A DNA stretch of 64,000 bases from Paeniroseomonas aquatica (lineage in GTDB: Bacteria; Pseudomonadota; Alphaproteobacteria; Acetobacterales; Acetobacteraceae): assembly GCF_030409335.1 (NCBI RefSeq), contig NZ_JAUFPN010000184.1, forward strand, positions 124,001-188,000, written 5' to 3'. A program made the position numbers and the translations under genes. Within the stretch, counting starts at the first letter, position 1; every line of letters begins with the position of its first letter. The notes under the pieces are model-generated. The model searched no databases. It saw only the letters and a program-made list of their open reading frames with translations, and was not told the origin of the DNA. Shown in pieces: positions 1-8,904 of the stretch.

Positions 1-686
1 CCGCCCAGCGGCAGCAGGGTGCCGGCCGGGTCGGTGAAGAAGGCATTGGGGTCCGCGGTCGGCGCGCCCTCCGCGTCCAGCAGGGCATCGAAGGGGAAGC
101 GCGTCCCCTCCCCCCGCCGCCGCGCCGTCATCCCATTGGTGGTGATGGACATCGAGACGTCGATCATCACAGGCCCGTCCTTGCCCGGCCAGCCGGCCGC
201 CAGCGGGTTCGGCGTGATCACCCGCCGCGTGCCGCCCCAGGGCGCGACCGAGGCCGTCGCCGGGTCCGAGGACCAGACCTGCATCACCTGCCCCCGCTCC
301 ACCACCCGCGGCAGATAGGCGGCCAAGCAGCCGATATGATGGCAGCGGCGGATCGAGACCGCCGCCAAGCCAAACACAGCCGCCCGGGCCGAGGCCAGAT
401 CCCCCGCCTGCCGCACCAGCCAGGGCCCCGGCAACTTGCGGCCGTCCCAGGTCTCGACGACGGGCGTGCCGGACAGCACCTCCGGCTCCCCCTGCCCCAG
501 CATGTCGCCGCTGGCCAGGCCATCGAGGTAGGGCGGCAGCAGCGCCAGCCCATGGGTGTCGTGGCCCATCAGGTCGCCCTCGACCAACACCTCGGCGACG
601 GTGGCGGCCTTGGCCGGCTCCATGCCGCCGGCTTCGAACAGGGCGGCGGCGAAGCCGGTCAGGGCGGCAGGGGCGTAGCGGGTCAT
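1..686 (-). CDS. Ldh family (malate/L-lactate dehydrogenase-like) oxidoreductase, C-terminus cut by window edge
   Basis: The first 228 residues of an NAD(P)-dependent 2-hydroxyacid oxidoreductase of the Ldh_2 family (unrelated in fold to classical lactate dehydrogenases); the rest lies left of the window. Residues 41-47 read GHDTHGL, the family's conserved His-containing segment, and further on come ITPNPLA and DVSMSITTNG, both typical of the NAD(P)-binding half. The start is the ATG at 686; upstream there is only a weak GAGG-like element. Family members oxidise malate, lactate, ureidoglycolate or sugar acids, so the substrate cannot be named. The gene is divergent from the alpha/beta hydrolase at 783, with a 96-nt shared upstream region. 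Family assignment is firm, substrate unknown. Confidence 0.85.
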   Translation of the reverse strand, partial: MTRYAPAALTGFAAALFEAGGMEPAKAATVAEVLVEGDLMGHDTHGLALLPPYLDGLASGDMLGQGEPEVLSGTPVVETWDGRKLPGPWLVRQAGDLASARAAVFGLAAVSIRRCHHIGCLAAYLPRVVERGQVMQVWSSDPATASVAPWGGTRRVITPNPLAAGWPGKDGPVMIDVSMSITTNGMTARRRGEGTRFPFDALLDAEGAPTADPNAFFTDPAGTLLPLG

Positions 687-782
687 GCGGGCCTCGGCGA
701 GGGTGGGGGTCGTTCGTCGACCGCGCCCCCGGTTTCGTCAAGCCAAGCCGGGTGTAGGATCGGCCCGGGGGAGACCAAGCGG

Positions 783-2006
783 ATGATCGAGGACGCCATT
801 GCGGCCCGTTGGCAACAGGCGGCGGCGGAGGATGCGGTGCTGGCCCGCTGGTGCCGCGGCGCCGCGGCGCGCTGCGTCATCCGGATCGGCGGCCGCGCGC
901 TGGCCTTCCCCCTCGGCGCCGGCGGCCCGGAGTTCAGCCTCTCGGCCCCCAAGGCGGTCTGGGACAAGGTCCTGCAGCCGATCCCGCCGCGGCACCACCA
1001 TTCGATCTTCGCGCTGCGGATGCGGGTGCCGGAATTCGTCCTCGGCGGCGATGAGCTGGCCTTCATCCAGCACTGCCGCCCGGCCCGCCGCCTGCTCGAG
1101 ATCGGCCGCTGGATCCGCGCCGGGAACGCCGGCCCTACCCCCGCCAGCCTGCGCCCGGCCCTGGCGGAGCCCCCGCCCGCCGAGATCACCGGCCGCTACC
1201 TCCCCGTCCATGCCGATGGCACCGACTGGCGGATCCATGCCGAGAGCGCCGGCACCGGCCGCGACCTGCTCTGCCTGCATACCGCCGGCGCCGATGGCCG
1301 CCAGTTCCACCGGCTGATGGCCGATCCGCGCCTCACCCGTGACTGGCGGCTGACCGCCTTCGATCTGCCCTGGCACGGCAAGTCCCCGCCGCCTCCTGGG
1401 TCGCAGCCGGGCGACTGGCGGCTGACGACGGACCGCTACGTCGAGATCATCATGGGCGTCATCCGCGCCGCCGGGCTGCACCGGCCCGTGGTGCTCGGCG
1501 CCTCCATGTCCGGCGAGATCTGCTTGGAACTGGCTCTCCGCCACCCGGAGGCCTTCGGCGGCATCATCGCCTGCGAGGCCAGCGCCCATATCGAGGGCCG
1601 CAAGACGGGCTGGGCCGAGCACCCGCAGGTCGACCAGATGGTCTTCACCCCCGAATGGATCGAGGGGCTGGTGGCCCCCCAAAGCCCGGCCGCCTGCGCC
1701 ACCGACGTCTGGTGGCACTACAGCCAGGGCGGCCACGCCACCTTCGCCCGCGACATCGATTTCTACAGCGGCGAATGGGACGCCCGCGACCGCGTCCACC
1801 GCATCGACACACGCCGCTGCCCGCTGTTCATGCTGACCGGCGAATACGACTATTCCTGCACCGCAGAGCATTCCGCGGCGACAGCCGCGCTCATCCCCGG
1901 CGCGCGCTTCGCCATGATGCCGGGGATCGGGCACTTCCCCTTCGCCGAGAACCCGCCGCTCTTCGCCCGGCACCTGCTGCCGGTGCTGGACGAGTTGCGC
2001 GGCTGA
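783..2006 (+). CDS. alpha/beta hydrolase with an extra N-terminal domain
   Basis: A 407-residue two-part protein. Residues from about 145 to the end form an alpha/beta hydrolase: oxyanion-region LHTAGADG, nucleophile elbow GASMSG with Ser241, acid in GEYDYSC, and the catalytic His in GIGHFPF close to the C-terminus. The first ~130 residues are a separate domain rich in Trp and His, which I do not recognise with certainty; it is loosely SCP2-like. An open frame extends upstream to 336, but that part is antisense to the Ldh-type gene and low in complexity. The ATG at 783 follows a GGGGGAG element about 8 nt upstream and was chosen as start. Substrate unknown; such hydrolases sit in many catabolic loci. 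Confidence 0.85.
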   Translation: MIEDAIAARWQQAAAEDAVLARWCRGAAARCVIRIGGRALAFPLGAGGPEFSLSAPKAVWDKVLQPIPPRHHHSIFALRMRVPEFVLGGDELAFIQHCRPARRLLEIGRWIRAGNAGPTPASLRPALAEPPPAEITGRYLPVHADGTDWRIHAESAGTGRDLLCLHTAGADGRQFHRLMADPRLTRDWRLTAFDLPWHGKSPPPPGSQPGDWRLTTDRYVEIIMGVIRAAGLHRPVVLGASMSGEICLELALRHPEAFGGIIACEASAHIEGRKTGWAEHPQVDQMVFTPEWIEGLVAPQSPAACATDVWWHYSQGGHATFARDIDFYSGEWDARDRVHRIDTRRCPLFMLTGEYDYSCTAEHSAATAALIPGARFAMMPGIGHFPFAENPPLFARHLLPVLDELRG

Positions 2007-2765
2007 TCAGAGGCCGAGGCGGCGCCGGAAGGCCTCATCGCGCATCGAGGCATCCTCGCCCTGCATGTCGTCGGCAGCCTTGGTGCAGAGGTACAGCAGG
2101 CCGCTGACCGCATGCGCCACCGGCGAGAGCTCGGCGCGGGGGATCTTGCTGATGACGTTCATCCCCGAGGCCCGGATCTTCACCTGCATCTCGGTATCGA
2201 TGGTGCCCGGGGAGAAGCCGAAGATACGGATGCCCTTGCCGGCGGTCTCCAGCGCGATCGCCTTGGTCAGCATCGCCAGCCCCGCCTTGCCCGAGCAATA
2301 GGCGCTCCAGCCCTCCAGCGGCCGGTAGGCGGCACCGGAGGAGATGTTCACCATGGTCCCGCCGCCGCCCGCCAGCAGCCCCGGCAGCACCGCCCGCACC
2401 ACGTTGTAGGCGCCCACCAGGTTGATGGTGATGTTGCGCGCCCAATCGCCTGGGTCGGAGACGGCGATCTCGGCGATCGGGTCGATGACGCCGGCATTGT
2501 TGATGAGGATGTCGAGCCCGCCCAGCTTCGCCCGCGTCGCCGCCACCACCGCCTCGACCGCGGCGTAGTCCGCGACGTCGCAGGCCATGGATTCCGCCCG
2601 GCCGCCGGCCGCGACGATGCCGGCCGCGACAGCACCGATCGCCGCCGCATCCCGCGCCACCAGCATCACCGCCACGCCCTCGGCCGCCAACGCCCGGGCG
2701 ATGCCCTCGCCGAGGCCGCGCCCGCCGCCGGTGACCAAGGCCACCTTGCCCGTCAATTCCGCCAT
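2007..2765 (-). CDS. short-chain dehydrogenase/reductase
   Basis: A complete classical SDR of 252 residues. It has the N-terminal nucleotide-binding glycine motif TGGGRGLG, the structural NNAG at about residue 90, a catalytic Ser in NISSG and the catalytic pair in YCSGK. It ends with a short tail that includes MRDEAFRRRLGL. It is downstream of, and on the same strand as, the VOC protein at 2782-3282 with only 16 nt between, so the two probably form one transcription unit acting on a common small molecule. Substrate unknown. The stop codon abuts the end of the convergent hydrolase gene with no gap. Confidence 0.92.
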   Translation of the reverse strand: MAELTGKVALVTGGGRGLGEGIARALAAEGVAVMLVARDAAAIGAVAAGIVAAGGRAESMACDVADYAAVEAVVAATRAKLGGLDILINNAGVIDPIAEIAVSDPGDWARNITINLVGAYNVVRAVLPGLLAGGGGTMVNISSGAAYRPLEGWSAYCSGKAGLAMLTKAIALETAGKGIRIFGFSPGTIDTEMQVKIRASGMNVISKIPRAELSPVAHAVSGLLYLCTKAADDMQGEDASMRDEAFRRRLGL

Positions 2766-2781
2766 GCCCGTCTCTCCCCTG

Positions 2782-3282
2782 TCATTTCGGCGCCGCCGGG
2801 TACCAGTAGTCCGGCTCCGGCCGCTGCCAGCCCGGTGCGGAATACCGCACCTCGATCGTCGTGGTCAGGCTGCCCTCGGTCTCGTAATAGGCGAACTGGC
2901 TGCCGAGGTAATTCCCCTCCATGACCGGCGGCCAGCCGCGGGCGGTGAATTCCGCCGTGGTCTCGGCCAGGGTCCGGTCGCCGTAGTCCACCATGACATG
3001 GTGGATGCCCTCGCCATGGTCGCGCAGGAATTCCTGGTAGATCGAGGGCCCCTCCAGCGGCTGGATCAGCTCCCACATCATTTCGTTGGTCCAGGCCAGC
3101 GCCAGCTTCATGCTGTAGGGCGTCTCGATGCCGCGGATGCGCATCCCCGTCAGCTTCGGCGGCGCATAGGTATAGACCCGCCAGGGCCCGACCCCGAGCC
3201 TGTTGGCATATTGGTCCAACGCCTTGTCCAGGTCGCGGACCACGATCCCGACCTGGGTGATGTTCTGCACCAGCGGCGCCAT
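2782..3282 (-). CDS. VOC (glyoxalase/bleomycin resistance) family protein
   Basis: A 166-residue vicinal-oxygen-chelate protein. The N-terminus carries QVGIVVRDLDKALDQY, the typical first beta-alpha unit of methylmalonyl-CoA epimerase-like and glyoxalase-like proteins; a second metal-binding half includes GIHHVMVDY with a His pair near residue 100. Tandem beta-alpha-beta-beta-beta modules bind a divalent metal in this superfamily. It lies just upstream of the SDR at 2007-2765 and is probably co-transcribed with it. Reaction (epimerase, dioxygenase or lyase) cannot be told from sequence. Divergent from the SDR gene at 3358 across 75 nt. Confidence 0.85.
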   Translation of the reverse strand: MAPLVQNITQVGIVVRDLDKALDQYANRLGVGPWRVYTYAPPKLTGMRIRGIETPYSMKLALAWTNEMMWELIQPLEGPSIYQEFLRDHGEGIHHVMVDYGDRTLAETTAEFTARGWPPVMEGNYLGSQFAYYETEGSLTTTIEVRYSAPGWQRPEPDYWYPAAPK

Positions 3283-3357
3283 GGCCCCCTCCCTCTCGGC
3301 AGCCTCTTGAAGCCGGGCCGCCCCGATGGTCTACCACCCCCATAGCGGGAGGCGAAT

Positions 3358-4110
3358 ATGGCAGGCGTTCTGGATGGCAAGGTCGCGCTGGTGACCGGCG
3401 CGGGGAAGAACATCGGCCGGGCGATTGCGCTGCAACTGGCCAAGGACGGCGCCACGGTGGTGGTGAACGGCCGCTCGGACCTGGCGGCGATCCAGGCGGT
3501 GGTCGCCGAGATCAATGCCCTTGGCGGCCAGGCCCTGGCGCAGCAGGCCGATGTCTCGGACGAGGCCGCGGTCGCCCGGATGATGGCGGCGATCGAGTCC
3601 AGCCTCGGCGGCGTCGACATCGCGGTGCTGAACGCCGGGCTGCGGCGGCAGACGCCCTTCCTGCAGATGGAATTGGCGGAGTGGAAGGAGATCCTCTCGG
3701 TCGCCCTCGACGGCGCCTTCATCCTCTCCCGCGCGGTGGCGCCGCAGATGATCAGGCGCGGCGGCGGCGCCATCGTCGGCCTCTCCGGCATCTCGACCCA
3801 TGTCGGCACGCCGAACCGGGTGCATGTCTCCGCCTCAAAGTCGGGGCTGGAGGGGCTGATGCGGGCGCTGGCGGTGGAGCTTGCGCCGCATGGCATCCGC
3901 TGCAACAGCGTCTCCCCCGGCAGCATCGACACGCAGCGCGGCGCCTCCGCCGGCGCCATGCCGGCGACGCTGGCCGAGCGCGGCATCCCGCTGCAGCGCA
4001 AGGGCTCGGTCAAGGAGATCGCTGGCGTGGTGCGGATGCTGGTCGGGCCGGAGGGCGGCTACGTCACCGGCCAGACCATCCATGTGAACGGCGGCGCCTT
4101 CCTCACCTAA
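3358..4110 (+). CDS. SDR-family protein lacking the catalytic tyrosine
   Basis: A 250-residue SDR with an intact cofactor motif (TGAGKNIG), an NAG structural element (VLNAG) and a Ser in GLSGIS. The YxxxK position, normally YSASK, reads HVSASK: the catalytic Tyr is Val, preceded by His, while the Lys is retained. The codons are unambiguous (gtg cat gtc tcc gcc tca aag). The C-terminus (GGYVTGQTIHVNGGAF) is typical of FabG-like enzymes. Either the adjacent His takes over proton transfer or the protein is not a classical reductase. A GGGAGG ribosome binding site precedes the ATG. Its stop overlaps the convergent phospholipase D-like gene by 4 nt. Confidence 0.9.
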   Translation: MAGVLDGKVALVTGAGKNIGRAIALQLAKDGATVVVNGRSDLAAIQAVVAEINALGGQALAQQADVSDEAAVARMMAAIESSLGGVDIAVLNAGLRRQTPFLQMELAEWKEILSVALDGAFILSRAVAPQMIRRGGGAIVGLSGISTHVGTPNRVHVSASKSGLEGLMRALAVELAPHGIRCNSVSPGSIDTQRGASAGAMPATLAERGIPLQRKGSVKEIAGVVRMLVGPEGGYVTGQTIHVNGGAFLT

Positions 4111-5387
4111 AGCAGGTCCTCCATGATCCGGGAGGAAAGTTCGCGCAGCCGCGGCACGATGCCGCGCTGCCGCCACTGGTGCAGCTCGATCGGCCGCCCG
4201 CGGGCGAATTCGCGTGCCAGGATGCGTTCCAGCGCCTGCGCCGTGTCCCGTCCCAGCACGATGGCATCCACCTCGTTGTTCCAGGCCACGCTGCGGTAAT
4301 CGAGGTTCGAGGAGCCGATGGCCGACCAGACGCCATCGACCACCGCGACCTTGCCATGCAGCACGCCATCGCCGATCTCGTGGATCCCGACGCCGGCCTC
4401 CAGCAAGTCGTCGTAGGTGCCACGCTGCACATCCAGGGCCTGCGGGCTGTCGCTGACATGCGGCAGCAGCAGCCGCACCTTCACCCCGCGCCGTGCCGCC
4501 GCCCGCAGCGCCCGCCGCTGCTGCCAGGTCGGCACGAAATAGCCGGTACAGAGCCAGAGGCTGCTGCGCGCCGCGGCGATCGCGGTCAGCAGGGTGACGT
4601 AGTAGCGCGGCCGCTTCTCCCCAGGCGCGCTGCCCAGCATCCGGATGCGCGCCGGCCCGGGCGAGGCCAGGACGGGGAACCAGTTGCGCGGGGGCAGCGC
4701 CTCGCCGTGCTCCTTCGCCCAGGTTTCGAGAAAGAGCGTCTGCATGGCGCCGACGGTCGGCCCCTCGATGCGGATGGAGGTATCGTGCCAGCAGGCGGCC
4801 TCGGTATCTGGCTCCGGTGCCCCGGTGCCACAGGGATTCTCATAGACATGGTCTAGGTTGATCCCGCCCATGATTCCGAGGCGGCCATCCACGATCAGCA
4901 TCTTGCGGTGGTCCCGGTTGTTCGGCCGCCAGCCGGTCTTCGCCGCGGTCGGGTCCAGCGGATGGAATTCCAGCGTCCGCGCGCCGGCCGCCCGCAACGG
5001 CCCAAAATCGCTGCCGAGCGAGCCGTAGCCGTCGTGGATGATGGTCACCGCCACGCCCTGCGCCAGCTTCAGCAGCAGCAGCCCGAACAAGGAAGGCCCC
5101 TCGGTGCCGGGGATGCGGACATCCTGCAGGATGTAGAATTCGAGGTTCACATGGTCGGTCGCCCCGGCAATCGCGCGGAAGGCCGCCTCGAACATCGCCA
5201 CCCCGCCATCCAGCACGTCGACCTTGTTGCCGGCCAGCAGCGGCGCGCCATCGAGCTGCTCGACCAGCAGGGCGTGCCGCTCCATCGGGTCCTCGGGACC
5301 ATCCGGCAGGACGGGGATCCGGGCGCAGGCGGCGAGTGCCGGCAGGCCGGCCAACACGGCCCGCCGGGTGGTACGGGAATGGGTCAT
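4107..5387 (-). CDS. phospholipase D/cardiolipin synthase-like protein, predicted lipoprotein
   Basis: A 426-residue PLD-superfamily protein with two HKD motifs: HRKMLIVDG followed by GGINLDH, and HGKVAVVDG followed by GSSNLDYRS. Two motifs in one chain are expected for cardiolipin synthase (ClsB/ClsC-like) or phospholipase D. The N-terminus has twin arginines, a hydrophobic stretch and a lipobox LPALAAC with Cys21, so it is probably a membrane-anchored lipoprotein rather than a cytoplasmic-face synthase. It follows the OpgH-like glucosyltransferase on the same strand with a 30-nt gap. Both may act on envelope lipids or polysaccharides. Whether it makes cardiolipin or degrades phospholipid is not shown by sequence. 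Confidence 0.88.
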   Translation of the reverse strand: MTHSRTTRRAVLAGLPALAACARIPVLPDGPEDPMERHALLVEQLDGAPLLAGNKVDVLDGGVAMFEAAFRAIAGATDHVNLEFYILQDVRIPGTEGPSLFGLLLLKLAQGVAVTIIHDGYGSLGSDFGPLRAAGARTLEFHPLDPTAAKTGWRPNNRDHRKMLIVDGRLGIMGGINLDHVYENPCGTGAPEPDTEAACWHDTSIRIEGPTVGAMQTLFLETWAKEHGEALPPRNWFPVLASPGPARIRMLGSAPGEKRPRYYVTLLTAIAAARSSLWLCTGYFVPTWQQRRALRAAARRGVKVRLLLPHVSDSPQALDVQRGTYDDLLEAGVGIHEIGDGVLHGKVAVVDGVWSAIGSSNLDYRSVAWNNEVDAIVLGRDTAQALERILAREFARGRPIELHQWRQRGIVPRLRELSSRIMEDLL

Positions 5388-5417
5388 CCCGGCCCAACGC
5401 GGCCCGCCCGCTTCGTT

Positions 5418-7073
5418 TCATTTCAGCAATACGCGAGCAGCCTCCAGCTCCTCCGGCGTGGCCGCCACGCCGCGGCGCCGCAGCGCCGCCGAGACCGCCG
5501 GTGACGCGGTGAGGACGCAGAGCGGCACCGCCAGCAGCAGCCCGGCCGTCCAGGGCAGCGCCCACCAGGCCGCCCGCGCCGCCGCCGCCAGCAGCAGGGC
5601 CAGGACCAGCGCGCCGAAGGCGGCATGCGGCCAGAGCAGCCGTGCCGCATCCGCCCAGCCCACGCCGCGGTCCGCCCGGTTCTGCGGCGCCCAGCCGGGC
5701 TTCACCCCGAAGGGCAGCGCCGCCAGGAACATCGCTTTGTTGAAAATGCTGACGGGGTCCAGCAGGGTGGTGAAGGCCAGCTCCGCCACCGCCCCGCGCA
5801 GGAAGGCCCACCGCCCGCCGTAGCGCGCCGCCAGCTCGGTCTTCAGCAGCACCTCGGCATATCCCACCAGCTTCGGCGCATGCAGCATGGCCCAGCTTGC
5901 CGCCATCAGCAGCGCCAGCCAGCCGCCGGGGGTCGCCGCGCCGCCGCCGCCCGCCACGTTCAGCACGGCGAAGACCAGCACGCCGACCCAGAGCGGCGCG
6001 CCGAGGAACAGCAGGATCGCCTGGGCCAGCTGCCAGCGCCCCATCCAGGTCATCCCCGGCAGGCGGAAGAGCGCGAAATACTGCATATTGCCCGCCGCCC
6101 AGCGCAGGTCGCGGGCCATGAATTCCGGCAGCGCCGGCGGGTTGCCCTCCATGCTGCCGGCCTCCTCCGGCAGGCAGCAGACCTTCCAGCCGGCGGCATG
6201 CAGCCGCACCGCCTCCACCTGGTCATGCGACAGGATGGGGCTGCCGTCCGGCAGCGCCTCCAGCCGGCAGTGGCGGCGGAAGGGCTCGATGCGGAGGATG
6301 GCATTGTGCCCCCAGTAGGGGCCATCGCCGCCCTGCCACCAGTCCTGGCCGGTCGCCCAGCTCCGCATCCCCGCCCGCATGCCGAATTGGAACAGCCGCG
6401 GGAAGGCCGCCGTCGCCGGCCGCCCGACGATGAGCTGCTGCAGGATCGCCAGGCGCGGGTCGGCCTCCATGCAGGCGACCAGCCGCAGCACCGCCGCCGC
6501 CGTCATCTCGCTGTCGGCATCGAGGCTGAGCATCAGCGCCGCATCGCCGGCATGGTGGTCGAGGAAGTCCATGACGTTGCCGGCCTTGAAGCCGGTATTG
6601 GCCTCCCGCCGGCGGTAGCGCACGGCCGGGTGCGTGGCGCGGAAGGCGGCGATCGCCGCCTCCTCCGCCGCCACCGCGGCCGGGTCCTGGGTGTCCGAGA
6701 GCAGCCACAGGGTGAAGCGCTCCGCCACCCCGGCCGCGGCCAGCCCCTCCAGCAGCCGGGCCAGCGGTGGCAGCACCTGCTGCATGTCCTCGTTGCGGAT
6801 GCAGACGGCGATGGCCGTCCGCAGGATGCCGGTAGCGGGCCTAGCCCGCAGCACCGCGGCCGGCGGTGCGGGGGCCCGCAGCAGGATCGCCCCGCCGACC
6901 AACGCATTGCCGGCGCAGAGCGCGGTCCAGGGGGCGGTGCCGGAGAAGCAGGCCAGCAGCAGCACCTCCCACGGAGTCCAGCCGCCCGGCGCCAGGGTGC
7001 GGACCGCCAGCCAGAGCAGCAGCGACGTCAGGGCGAGGACGAGCAGGGCGAAGCCCAGGCGGCGGATCGGCAT
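5418..7073 (-). CDS. opgH: glucans biosynthesis glucosyltransferase OpgH/MdoH-like
   Basis: A 551-residue inner-membrane GT2 family glycosyltransferase. Two N-terminal membrane segments (about residues 7-27 and 35-65) are followed by a cytoplasmic catalytic domain with CIRNED, the DAD metal-binding triplet at Asp185-Asp187, SHDQVEA and RDLRWAAGN (equivalent of the QxxRW site), then several C-terminal membrane helices. This matches MdoH/OpgH, which uses UDP-glucose to polymerise osmoregulated periplasmic glucan. It is far shorter than the roughly 850-residue enterobacterial OpgH; the missing parts are mainly N- and C-terminal extensions. No opgG is visible in the window. It heads a two-gene unit with the PLD-like lipoprotein. 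Confidence 0.88.
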   Translation of the reverse strand: MPIRRLGFALLVLALTSLLLWLAVRTLAPGGWTPWEVLLLACFSGTAPWTALCAGNALVGGAILLRAPAPPAAVLRARPATGILRTAIAVCIRNEDMQQVLPPLARLLEGLAAAGVAERFTLWLLSDTQDPAAVAAEEAAIAAFRATHPAVRYRRREANTGFKAGNVMDFLDHHAGDAALMLSLDADSEMTAAAVLRLVACMEADPRLAILQQLIVGRPATAAFPRLFQFGMRAGMRSWATGQDWWQGGDGPYWGHNAILRIEPFRRHCRLEALPDGSPILSHDQVEAVRLHAAGWKVCCLPEEAGSMEGNPPALPEFMARDLRWAAGNMQYFALFRLPGMTWMGRWQLAQAILLFLGAPLWVGVLVFAVLNVAGGGGAATPGGWLALLMAASWAMLHAPKLVGYAEVLLKTELAARYGGRWAFLRGAVAELAFTTLLDPVSIFNKAMFLAALPFGVKPGWAPQNRADRGVGWADAARLLWPHAAFGALVLALLLAAAARAAWWALPWTAGLLLAVPLCVLTASPAVSAALRRRGVAATPEELEAARVLLK

Positions 7074-7195
7074 GGAGACAGCCTAGCGCGCCGGCATGGC
7101 GAAATTGGGAAGCGCGAGCCGCCCTCTCCCCTGGCTTGCGCTTCGGCCCCGCTGTCCCGAGACTGCTGGAAAAGCTTGGGGGAGAAGCGACCGCA

Positions 7196-8902
7196 ATGGT
7201 CTATGATACCATCATCGTCGGCGGCGGCTCGGCTGGCTCGGTCCTGGCCAACCGGCTCTCGGCCCGCAGCAGCCACCAGGTCCTGCTCTGCGAGGCCGGG
7301 CAGGACACGCCGCATGGCAAGGTCCCGCCGGAGATCCTCGACAGCTACCCCGGCACCGTCTACTTCGACCCGCGCTTCCACTGGAACGCGCTGCGGGTGC
7401 AGACCCAGGTGGTGCAGCACAACGCGCCCGAGGCCACCCGCCCGCCGCTGCGGAAGTACGAGCAGGCGCGGGTGCTGGGCGGCGGTTCCTCCATCAACGG
7501 CCAGCTCGCCAATCGCGGCGCCCCCTGGGACTACGACGAGTGGGAGCAGCGCGGCGCCACCGGCTGGAACTGGGAGAGCTGCCTGCCCTATTTCCGCAAG
7601 GTCGAGCGGGACATGGACTTCACCGGCCCCTTCCACGGCAACGAGGGCCGCATCCCGGTCCGCCGCATCTTCCAGGATCTCTGGAACCCCCATGCCAAGG
7701 CCGCCGCCGCCGCCTTCGAGGCCGCGGGCTACCCCTACCTTGCCGACCAGAACGGCGAGTTCAAGGAGGGTCATTTCCCCATCACCATCTCCAATGCCTA
7801 CGACCGCCGCGTCTCGGCGGCCATCGGCTACCTCGACCCGGCGACCCGGCAGCGGGAGAACCTGACCATCTCGACCAGCACCACGGTCGAGGCGCTGCTG
7901 TTCGAGGGCAGCCAGTGCACCGGCATCCGCGCCCGCGTCGCCGGCCGGCTGCAGGAATTCCACGCGAAGGAGGTCATCCTCTCCTGCGGCGCCATCCATT
8001 CCCCGGCGCATCTCATGCGCGCCGGCATCGGCCCGGTCGGCCATCTGAAGGAGATGGGCATCGAGGTCCGCGCCGCGCTGCCCGGCGTCGGCCAGGGGCT
8101 GATGGACCATCCCTCCATCTCGCTCTCGGCCTTCATCCACCCGGAAGCCCGCATGCGCGACCTGACGCGGCGGCACATCCTCGTCGGCATGCGCTATTCC
8201 TCCGGCATCGGCGAGGCGCCGCCCTGCGACATGTTCGTCGCCGCCGCCAGCAAATCCGCCTGGCATGCGGTGGGCGAGCAGGTCTCCGCCATGGTGCTCT
8301 TCGTGAACAAGACCTTCTCCGAGACCGGCCAGGTCCGCCTCGCCTCGCGCAGCGTCGCCGATGAGCCGCAGGTGGAGTTCAACCTGCTGTCCGACCGCCG
8401 CGACATGGAGCGGCTGATGGACGGCTTCCGCCGCCTCGGCGCCATGCATCTCAGTGGCCCGCTCACCGAGGTCACCAGCAACCCCTTCCCCGCCAGCTAT
8501 ACCGACCGCGTGCGCAAGATCGGCGTGGTCAACACCAAGAACCGGCTGATCACCAAGGCCGTCGCCGCCCTGCTCGACGGCCCGGCCTCCCTGCGCAAGG
8601 CGCTGATCGAGAAGGTCATCGTCGAGGGCTACCGCTTCGAGGAGGTCATGGCCGACGACGACGCCGCCGAGGCCTTCATCCGCGGCGCCGTCATCGGCGT
8701 TTGGCACGCCTCCTGCTCCTGCCGCATGGGCGCCGAGGGCGACCCGATGGCGGTGGTCGATCCCGCCGGCCGGGTGCGCGGCATCGACGGGCTGCGGGTG
8801 GTCGATGCCTCCATCTTCCCCGTCGTGCCCTGCGCCAATACCAACTTCCCCACGCTGATGACTGCCGAGAAGATGGCCGATGCCATCATCGCCGGGCACT
8901 GA
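7196..8902 (+). CDS. GMC family FAD-dependent oxidoreductase (first of a pair)
   Basis: A 568-residue glucose-methanol-choline oxidoreductase. It opens with the FAD-binding DTIIVGGGSAGSVLANRL, has the second signature RVLGGGSSINGQ, and ends with the catalytic His region WHASCSCRMG and NTNFPTLMTAEKMA. Start chosen at the ATG at 7196, preceded by TTGGGGGAG. A longer open frame upstream is antisense to opgH. The next gene, another GMC enzyme, begins 2 nt after this stop, so the two are co-transcribed. Members include choline and alcohol dehydrogenases; the substrate here is unknown. Confidence 0.93.
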   Translation: MVYDTIIVGGGSAGSVLANRLSARSSHQVLLCEAGQDTPHGKVPPEILDSYPGTVYFDPRFHWNALRVQTQVVQHNAPEATRPPLRKYEQARVLGGGSSINGQLANRGAPWDYDEWEQRGATGWNWESCLPYFRKVERDMDFTGPFHGNEGRIPVRRIFQDLWNPHAKAAAAAFEAAGYPYLADQNGEFKEGHFPITISNAYDRRVSAAIGYLDPATRQRENLTISTSTTVEALLFEGSQCTGIRARVAGRLQEFHAKEVILSCGAIHSPAHLMRAGIGPVGHLKEMGIEVRAALPGVGQGLMDHPSISLSAFIHPEARMRDLTRRHILVGMRYSSGIGEAPPCDMFVAAASKSAWHAVGEQVSAMVLFVNKTFSETGQVRLASRSVADEPQVEFNLLSDRRDMERLMDGFRRLGAMHLSGPLTEVTSNPFPASYTDRVRKIGVVNTKNRLITKAVAALLDGPASLRKALIEKVIVEGYRFEEVMADDDAAEAFIRGAVIGVWHASCSCRMGAEGDPMAVVDPAGRVRGIDGLRVVDASIFPVVPCANTNFPTLMTAEKMADAIIAGH

Positions 8903-8904
8903 GG

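Noticed and set aside
738-1973. Minus-strand 411-codon frame opposite the alpha/beta hydrolase
   Set aside because: No signature; the hydrolase has a full catalytic triad and a good ribosome binding site.
7028-8899. Minus-strand frame of 623 codons opposite the first GMC gene
   Set aside because: Low-complexity Gly/Ala/His/Asp content and no motif; the plus strand has an intact GMC oxidoreductase.
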